From Planctomycetaceae bacterium (GTDB lineage: Bacteria; Planctomycetota; Phycisphaerae; Phycisphaerales; SM1A02): a stretch of DNA of 9,120 bases. The stretch is taken from NCBI GenBank assembly GCA_002685335.1, contig NYWY01000011.1, forward strand, positions 21,074 through 30,193, written 5' to 3'. This document shows, piece by piece, positions 1 to 5,081 of this stretch. The translations under genes were made by a program, and so were the position numbers. The notes beneath the pieces were generated by a model. It was not told the DNA's origin. It saw only the letters and a list, made by a program, of their open reading frames with translations, and made no database searches. The number at the start of each line of letters is the position of its first letter. The first letter of the stretch is position 1.

Positions 1-1257
1 GAGCCCGACGCCGAGCGCCATTCCGAACTCGTCCCAGCTGCTGATCCAGGGCGTGGTGTAGGCATTCGGACTGTGCAGCAGTTCCTCGTGGACCTTGACC
101 GCGCGATTCGGATGATCGCGGCGGAACGCCTCACTGCTTCTGGCCAGGGGGGACGGCTTCGCATGCCCGGAACAGAGCGTCTCCATGTTCTCGGGCTGCT
201 GGGTGAAGGCGATGAATTCCATCGAGGCCTCGGGATTCCTCGCTCCCTTGGGGATCACCAGGATGTCGGTCTCGATCGGACCGAAGGGAGGCTCGTCCTC
301 CAGCCCCTCGGCCACGGGGAAGAAGCACGCGCCGTAGTCGAAGTTGCCCTCGCCCAGTTCCTGATCCATGAACATCGGGATCCACGGACCCTGCACGGTG
401 CTGGCCAGGCGACCGGAGAAGAAATTCCGGTAGGGCGACGGATTGTCGACCGGCGCTCCCTGGAACGCGCGGAGACGATCGAGTCCCCATCGCTTGGGAA
501 ACGACTGGTACCAGTCGTAGGCGGAAACTACCTGCGGGGAATCCACGGTCGCGCGCCCGGTCTTCTCGTCATAGAGACCTCCGCCGAAGAATCCACCCCA
601 GCACCAGCTCCACCAACCGGGATCGGTCGGAAGGAACCCGGCTCGTTCCACGTCACCGTCGGGACCGATCCGGGTGGTCGCGTCGATCATCCGGTCGAAT
701 TCGGGGATCGTTCGTGGCGGGGCATCCGGATCCCAGCCGCACTCCCGAAGGATCCGGCGGTCGTAGTAGAGGACGATCGAACTCGGCGTGCTCGGAGCCG
801 CGAGTTGTTCGCCGCGGCGGAACACCAACGGTCGGATCGCCTTGGCGTAGGACGATGCTTCGATTCCGAACGACTTCAAACCATCCAGCGGCATGATCGC
901 GCCGCACTGGTCGAAGAACGGAAGGTTGCGATTCCAGAGCCCGAGCACGTCGGGCGGATCTCCCGCGGCGATCGCGAGCTTGGCCTTGCGATCGATGCCG
1001 CCCATGGTGAGGTAGTTGACGAAGATCCGGTCCTGACTCTCGTTGAACCGGTTCACCACCACTTCCATCGCATCCGCCTCGTGACCGGTCCACTTCTCCC
1101 AGTAGTCGAGGGTGATCCGATCGGTGGGCCCGGACCGACCGGCACTCGGGCCGAAGAAGGCGTAGCCGACCGCCGTGGCGCCGATGCCGCCGATCGCGAT
1201 CCGCCGGCTGATCGCTCCCAACCCGGGGCCTCCGTTCTGTTCTGGAAATTCACTCAT
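1..1257 (-). CDS. Sugar ABC transporter substrate-binding protein (3' end outside window)
   Basis: The minus-strand frame is open from an ATG at 1257 to the window edge, giving 419 residues without a stop. The family is usually about 420-450 residues, so only a short C-terminus should be missing. An in-frame TAA at 1267-1269, three codons upstream, fixes the start. The N-terminus carries SRRIAI (residues 17-22) followed by a hydrophobic stretch to about residue 35, which looks like a Tat-type signal; there is no lipobox cysteine. The body fits the extracellular solute-binding family 1 (MalE/UgpB-like): an early YWEKWTGHE, then AIAAGDPPDVLGLW, a Trp/Gly-rich WWSWCWGGFFGGG segment typical of a sugar pocket, VQGPWIPMF, and late DILVIPKGARNPEASMEFI. 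It would capture sugars outside the membrane for an ABC importer. The ATPase gene is divergent and 55 bp away; no permease is seen. No Shine-Dalgarno sequence precedes the ATG. The family call is firm; the substrate is unknown. Confidence 0.9.
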   Translation of the reverse strand, partial: MSEFPEQNGGPGLGAISRRIAIGGIGATAVGYAFFGPSAGRSGPTDRITLDYWEKWTGHEADAMEVVVNRFNESQDRIFVNYLTMGGIDRKAKLAIAAGDPPDVLGLWNRNLPFFDQCGAIMPLDGLKSFGIEASSYAKAIRPLVFRRGEQLAAPSTPSSIVLYYDRRILRECGWDPDAPPRTIPEFDRMIDATTRIGPDGDVERAGFLPTDPGWWSWCWGGFFGGGLYDEKTGRATVDSPQVVSAYDWYQSFPKRWGLDRLRAFQGAPVDNPSPYRNFFSGRLASTVQGPWIPMFMDQELGEGNFDYGACFFPVAEGLEDEPPFGPIETDILVIPKGARNPEASMEFIAFTQQPENMETLCSGHAKPSPLARSSEAFRRDHPNRAVKVHEELLHSPNAYTTPWISSWDEFGMALGVGL

Positions 1258-1312
1258 GAGGTTCGTTTATGGTAATCGACAGACGCCCCTCGCCGTGGAC
1301 TACACTGCGGGA
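1258..1312. promoter_or_regulatory. Divergent promoter region between binding protein and ATPase genes
   Basis: This 55-bp gap lies between two divergent starts and must carry the promoters if both genes are transcribed from here. For the plus strand there is TCGACA at 1276-1281 (5 of 6 to TTGACA) and TACACT at 1301-1306 (4 of 6 to TATAAT). The spacer is 19 bp, slightly long. The predicted transcript start would fall at or next to the ATG at 1313. For the minus strand, TACCAT (1274 down to 1269) is a possible -10 box about 11 bp from the ATG. Neither gene has a properly spaced Shine-Dalgarno sequence. The region's role is inferred from layout; the individual boxes are weak matches. Confidence 0.4.
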
Positions 1313-2407
1313 ATGGCGAGCGTGTTACTCAAGGCGGTGGACAAGACCTATCCCGGCGGGACCCGCGCGGTCCGTTCCTGTTCGCTGGAAATTTCGGACG
1401 GTGAGTTCCTTGTTCTCGTCGGCCCATCGGGCTGCGGAAAAAGCACCCTGCTTCGCATGGTCGCCGGTCTCGAGGACATCACCCAGGGGACGATCGAGAT
1501 CGGTGATCGGATCGTCAACAAGGTCGCCCCCAAGGACCGGGACATCGCGATGGTGTTCCAGAACTACGCGCTCTATCCCCACAAATCGGCCCGAGCGAAC
1601 ATGGAGTTCGCGCTCAAGCTTCGTCGCGTTCCGAAGCTCGAGCGAGACCGCCGAGTGGAAGAGGCCGCCAAGGTGCTCGGGATCGAGGAACTGCTCGACC
1701 GCAAGCCCGGTCGCATGTCCGGTGGTCAGCAGCAACGGGTCGCGCTGGGCCGGGCCCTGGTCCGTGAACCGGCGGTCTTCCTCTTCGACGAACCGCTCTC
1801 GAACCTCGATGCGAAACTCCGGCACCAGACCCGGGGCGAACTGAAGGAACTTCACCGCCGGGTCGCGACCACGAGCATCTACGTGACGCACGACCAGGAA
1901 GAGGCGATGACGCTCGGTGACCGGGTCGTGGTGATGAAGGACGGCCTCATCCAGCAGGTCGGCCCCCCGCTCGAGGTGTACCACCGTCCCGCGAATCATT
2001 TCGTCGCCACCTTCATCGGAGCCCCGGCGATGAACATGCTGGAAGGCCGGGTCGGCGACGACGGACGGTCGGTCGCCCTGGCGAGCGGTGGTTCGATCCG
2101 CATCGACGGGACCGCCGATCCGAAGCGTGAAGTGGTGCTGGGCATCCGACCCCAGCATCTGGTCGAATCTCCGGACGGCTTCGAATGCCGGGTCAGGGTC
2201 TGCGAGCCGCTCGGCGATGAGACGGACGTGATGCTCGACGGTCCGGGAGGCATCCCGTTGACCGCTCGACTCCGGCTCGACGCAGTACCCACCACCGACT
2301 CGATCCTGCGGCTCGGGCCGCGTCCCGGAACCACCCATCTCTTCGACCTGCGAAGTGGTGAACGCGTCGAAACCACGCCGACGACCGGTACCGAAGCCTC
2401 CGGCTGA
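1313..2407 (+). CDS. Sugar ABC transporter ATP-binding protein (MalK/UgpC/MsmX type)
   Basis: This 364-residue protein has every motif of an importer ATPase of the carbohydrate CUT1 class. They are Walker A GPSGCGKST (37-45), Q-loop VFQNYALYPH (81-90), signature MSGGQQQR (135-142), Walker B VFLFDE (155-160), D-loop SNLD (163-166) and the switch histidine in VTHDQEEAM (H193). A C-terminal regulatory TOBE/OB-fold region follows from about residue 240. The length is normal for MalK/UgpC relatives. It would power sugar uptake from the cytoplasmic face with the divergently encoded binding protein; such ATPases can also serve several transporters. The ATG at 1313 is chosen because family similarity begins there. 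The frame stays open upstream to 1175, but that stretch lies antisense to the binding-protein gene and is not family-like. A GGGA touches the ATG, too close for a normal Shine-Dalgarno sequence. It converges on lhgO with a 24-bp gap. The sugar cannot be read from the ATPase. Confidence 0.95.
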   Translation: MASVLLKAVDKTYPGGTRAVRSCSLEISDGEFLVLVGPSGCGKSTLLRMVAGLEDITQGTIEIGDRIVNKVAPKDRDIAMVFQNYALYPHKSARANMEFALKLRRVPKLERDRRVEEAAKVLGIEELLDRKPGRMSGGQQQRVALGRALVREPAVFLFDEPLSNLDAKLRHQTRGELKELHRRVATTSIYVTHDQEEAMTLGDRVVVMKDGLIQQVGPPLEVYHRPANHFVATFIGAPAMNMLEGRVGDDGRSVALASGGSIRIDGTADPKREVVLGIRPQHLVESPDGFECRVRVCEPLGDETDVMLDGPGGIPLTARLRLDAVPTTDSILRLGPRPGTTHLFDLRSGERVETTPTTGTEASG

Positions 2408-2431
2408 GGGCGGGATTCACTCCGGACCGGA

Positions 2432-3625
2432 TCAGTCGCCGAACGCGACGTCGCAGATCCGCTCGCCGATCGCGAGCGATGCGGTGGCCGCCGGACTCGG
2501 CGCATTGACCACGTGCACCACCGAGCCTCGTCGTTCGATCACGAAATCGTCGACCAGCGATCCGTCGCGATGCACGGCCTGGGCTCGATTGCCCGCCGCC
2601 GCGGGCAGAAGATCGCGTTCCCGGATCTCCGGAACCAGCCGCCGAAGCGAATCCGCGAAGAGCCGTCGGCTCCAGGAACGACGCATTTCCGCCCATCCCT
2701 CCCGCCAGTGACGGATCGCCAACCGATGGAGACCGGGCCAGCTCAATGCATCAAAGGCATCGCGAAGATCGAACGAGGCCCGACCGTAGCCCTCCCGCGC
2801 GAAGGCGAGCACCGCGTTCGGACCGCACTCCACGCCCCCCCCGATCATCCGGGTGAGGTGAACGCCGAGGAACGGAAACGCCGGATTTGGAACCGGATAC
2901 ACGAGGCCGCGACAGAGATGCCGGGCCTCGGGTCTGAGTTCGTGATAATCCCCACGGAAGGGAATGATCCTCACCCGGGGATCCGCGCCGCCGGAGCGGG
3001 CGAGACGATCGGACTGCAATCCACCACAGTTGATCGCGCGGGGAGCGGACAGCCGGCCGTCGGTGGTCTCGACCACCGCCCCGGCCTCGTCTCCTCCGAT
3101 CGCCAGCACCCGGATGCCGCATCGAACCTCGCCTCCGAGGTCGGCGATCTCCACGGCGAGGGCTTCCGCCATCGCGAGGTAGTCGATGATGCCGGTCTCG
3201 GGAACGTGGATCGCCTCGACCACTCGGACGTGGGGTTCGATCTCCCGCGCAGCCTCCGGACCGATCAATCGGCCGTCGACTCCATTGGCGAGCGCTCGCT
3301 CATGCAGGCGATGAAGGGCCGGCAATTCGCCGTCCTCGGTCGCGACCACCAGTTTCCCACATCGCTCGTGGGGCACCCCGAGATCCCGAGCGCAATCCTC
3401 GAGCAGCCCCCTCCCCCGGCGACAGAGGGCGGCCTTGAGCGACCCCGGTTCGTAGTAGAGACCGGCGTGGACCACGCCGGAATTCCGCCCGGTCTGGTGA
3501 CGCGCGGGGCCGGGTTCCTTCTCCAGCACGAGAATCCGGGTTCCGGGCCGTCGATGCATGATCATTCGAGCGGTGGCGAGACCGACGATCCCGCCACCGG
3601 TGATGATCACGTCCGCATCGATCAA
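2432..3625 (-). CDS. lhgO: L-2-hydroxyglutarate oxidase (FAD-dependent, LhgO/LhgD family)
   Basis: This 397-residue flavoprotein of the DAO superfamily oxidises L-2-hydroxyglutarate to 2-oxoglutarate; in characterised bacterial relatives electrons pass to the membrane quinone pool. The N-terminal dinucleotide-binding GGGIVG is at 10-15 and the ribose-binding acidic E35 follows. The family hallmark is RNSGVVHAGLYY at 47-58, continuing into PGSLKAALC. The C-terminus has the other hallmark, AGNRAQAV, then LVDDF and NAPSPAATASLAIG. The length is close to that of E. coli LhgD. It starts with TTG at 3625, which overlaps the TGA of the upstream beta-glucosidase gene as TTGA. GGTGAG eight bases before the TTG supports the start, and the protein begins right at the expected first beta strand. 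It is thus the distal gene of a two-gene operon and probably translationally coupled. The link to glycan use is unexplained; general metabolite repair is the simplest role. Confidence 0.93.
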   Translation of the reverse strand: MIDADVIITGGGIVGLATARMIMHRRPGTRILVLEKEPGPARHQTGRNSGVVHAGLYYEPGSLKAALCRRGRGLLEDCARDLGVPHERCGKLVVATEDGELPALHRLHERALANGVDGRLIGPEAAREIEPHVRVVEAIHVPETGIIDYLAMAEALAVEIADLGGEVRCGIRVLAIGGDEAGAVVETTDGRLSAPRAINCGGLQSDRLARSGGADPRVRIIPFRGDYHELRPEARHLCRGLVYPVPNPAFPFLGVHLTRMIGGGVECGPNAVLAFAREGYGRASFDLRDAFDALSWPGLHRLAIRHWREGWAEMRRSWSRRLFADSLRRLVPEIRERDLLPAAAGNRAQAVHRDGSLVDDFVIERRGSVVHVVNAPSPAATASLAIGERICDVAFGD

Positions 3626-4983
3626 TCCAGTGACTCACCGTTGCATTCGATGACGCCCGAATACCAGCGGGCACTGTCCTTGACGGTTCGTTCGAGGGTG
3701 CCGTAATTGACGTGGACCATCCCGAACCGGCGGTTGTATCCCTCCGCCCATTCGAAGTTGTCCAGGATCGACCAGTGGAAGTAGCCCCGGACATCGGCAC
3801 CATCCGCCACCGCCAGCCCGAGTTGCTCGAGGTAGCGGGCGGTGAAGTCGATGCGGTTGGCATCGTGGACTCGTCCGTCCCGGGCGACCCAGTCCATGCT
3901 CGCCAGGCCGTTTTCGGTGATGTAGATCGGAAGACCGTAACGCTCGTGGACGAAGAACGGAGCCCACCGCAGGGATTCCGGAACCACCGGCCAGTCGAAG
4001 TGGGTGACCGGATGACCCGCCGCCCGCTCGACTTCCACCGGCTGGCCGTCGGGCCCCGCCTTCACGTGACCGGCCTGGTAGGTGTTGAGTCCCAGGAAGT
4101 CGATCGGCTGGTTCATCTCCGCGAGATCGTCGGGGTCGGCCAGACCATCCGCCGCCTCCCCGAAGACTTCGAGTCCCTGCTCCGGGTAGCGGCCGAGACA
4201 GACCGGATCCATCCACCAGGTGTTGTTGAAGTGATGGCTGGGATCCACCGTGGTGGACGCGATTCTCGCGGCTTCGATGGTCGCGGGGTCCTCGTCCACC
4301 GGACAGCCGGCGCACCCCACCGCGGTGTAGCCCACGAGACAGGGTCCGGGACTCGCCGCCCGGATCGCCTTGACCGCGTGCCCGTGCGCCCGCATCGCGT
4401 TGTGACCCGCGACCAGCTGATCGCGAAGAGGCAGCTTCAATCCAGGCGCGTGTCCGCCATCGGAGTGACCGTGTTGAATGAAGACCTGGGGTTCGTTCAG
4501 CGTGATCCAGTGAGTGACGCGGTCACCGAGCCGTCTGGTCACGAGGTCCGCGTAGGCACCCATCCAGTCGGCGCTGTCGCGACAGAGCCAGCCACCCTTT
4601 TCGAAGAGCGTCGACGGCATGTCCCAGTGGAAGAGGGTGACCCAGGGAGTGATGCCCGCGGCCAGCAGCCCGTCGACCAGTCGATCGTAGAAATCCAACC
4701 CGGTCTCGTTGGCGGCGCCGATGCCCTCGGGAAGCACCCTCGGCCAGGCGATCGAGAGACGGTAGGCGTGAAGCCCCAGATCCTTCATGATCTCGATATC
4801 ACCGCCGAAACGGTGATAGTGATCACAGGCGACCGCACCGGTGTCTCCATTCTTGACCGCGCCCTTGCGATCGCAGAAGTCATCCCAGACGCTTCGTCCC
4901 CGGCCGCCTTCGAAGGCGGCTCCTTCAATCTGATAGGACGCGGCAGCGGCTCCCCAAAGGAACGTTTCCGGAAATCTCGGCAT
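3622..4983 (-). CDS. GH1 beta-glucosidase
   Basis: This 453-residue glycoside hydrolase family 1 enzyme is the usual length for the family. It opens with the classic FLWGAAAASYQIEG (8-21), where Q18 and later H119 (in LFHWDMP) bind the -1 sugar. The acid/base is E164 in TLNEPQ and the nucleophile is E357 in YITENG. FEWAEGY (409-415) supplies the Glu-Trp pair that binds the glycone O4/O6, and GYNRRFGMVHV closes the barrel. No signal peptide is present, so it should act in the cytoplasm on imported cello- or laminari-oligosaccharides, releasing glucose by a retaining mechanism. GGAG at 4992-4995 sits eight bases before the ATG. It heads an operon with lhgO and diverges from the secreted GH16 glucanase gene, which suits a shared beta-glucan pathway. 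Beta-galactosidase or beta-fucosidase side activity is possible within GH1. A CAGC pair at 224-227 is a small local oddity. Confidence 0.96.
   Translation of the reverse strand: MPRFPETFLWGAAAASYQIEGAAFEGGRGRSVWDDFCDRKGAVKNGDTGAVACDHYHRFGGDIEIMKDLGLHAYRLSIAWPRVLPEGIGAANETGLDFYDRLVDGLLAAGITPWVTLFHWDMPSTLFEKGGWLCRDSADWMGAYADLVTRRLGDRVTHWITLNEPQVFIQHGHSDGGHAPGLKLPLRDQLVAGHNAMRAHGHAVKAIRAASPGPCLVGYTAVGCAGCPVDEDPATIEAARIASTTVDPSHHFNNTWWMDPVCLGRYPEQGLEVFGEAADGLADPDDLAEMNQPIDFLGLNTYQAGHVKAGPDGQPVEVERAAGHPVTHFDWPVVPESLRWAPFFVHERYGLPIYITENGLASMDWVARDGRVHDANRIDFTARYLEQLGLAVADGADVRGYFHWSILDNFEWAEGYNRRFGMVHVNYGTLERTVKDSARWYSGVIECNGESLD
3634..3639 (-). promoter_or_regulatory. Ribosome binding site supporting the TTG start of lhgO
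   Basis: On the minus strand this reads GGTGAG, eight bases before the TTG at 3625. It lies inside the last codons of the beta-glucosidase gene. It supports a rare TTG start and translational coupling through the TTGA overlap. It matches only part of the consensus. Confidence 0.5.
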
Positions 4984-4991
4984 TCCTGATT

Positions 4992-4995
4992 CTCC
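4992..4995 (-). promoter_or_regulatory. Ribosome binding site of the GH1 gene
   Basis: On the minus strand GGAG, followed by A, lies eight bases upstream of the ATG at 4983. This good match to the Shine-Dalgarno sequence confirms the start and contrasts with the transporter genes, which lack one. Confidence 0.65.
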
Positions 4996-5070
4996 AAACA
5001 GTGGTGGGCGAACAGGGTATCAAGGAGAACCAAGGATGTTTCGTCGGCTAGCATTGTTCTTCCCTTCCAT

Positions 5071-5074
5071 GGAG
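5071..5074 (+). promoter_or_regulatory. Ribosome binding site of the GH16 gene
   Basis: GGAG lies seven bases before the ATG at 5082. It supports that start, which is also followed directly by a signal peptide. Confidence 0.65.
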
Positions 5075-5081
5075 CATCGGA

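Larger units (their letters stand above)
4984..5081. promoter_or_regulatory. Divergent promoter region between GH1 operon and GH16 gene
   Basis: This 98-bp gap separates two divergent glycosidase genes and should hold both promoters and any shared operator. I find no convincing -35/-10 pair. TAGCAT at 5049-5054 is a possible plus-strand -10 box, and TTGATA on the minus strand (5023 down to 5018) resembles a -35 box but has no clear partner. CAAGGA occurs twice, at 5021-5026 and 5031-5036, exactly one helical turn apart. TCCATGGA at 5066-5073 is a short palindrome overlapping the glucanase ribosome binding site. The region's role is inferred from layout only. Confidence 0.4.

Noticed and set aside
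653..1253. Possible frameshifted pieces of the binding-protein gene on the minus strand (about 653-1093 and 1053-1253).
   Set aside because: A single uninterrupted frame from 1257 to the window edge encodes the whole protein; the pieces are other minus frames, not fragments.
73..1275. Long plus-strand open frame of about 400 codons.
   Set aside because: It is antisense to the binding-protein gene, whose minus-strand frame gives a clear family sequence. The plus translation is rich in Arg, Gly and Pro with no recognisable motif.
1325..2338. Minus-strand open frame of 337 codons opposite the transport ATPase.
   Set aside because: It mirrors a gene with all ABC motifs and has no family features; it is a high-GC shadow.
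2408..2431. Possible terminator between the converging ATPase and lhgO genes (TCCGGACCGGA at 2421-2431).
   Set aside because: The stem is only four to five pairs with almost no loop, and no T-run follows on either strand.
2513..3706. Plus-strand open frame of 397 codons opposite lhgO.
   Set aside because: The minus strand encodes an intact flavoprotein; the plus translation is low in hydrophobic cores and carries no motif.
3712..4989. Plus-strand open frame of 425 codons opposite the GH1 gene.
   Set aside because: The GH1 frame has both catalytic glutamates and a good ribosome binding site; this frame is its shadow.
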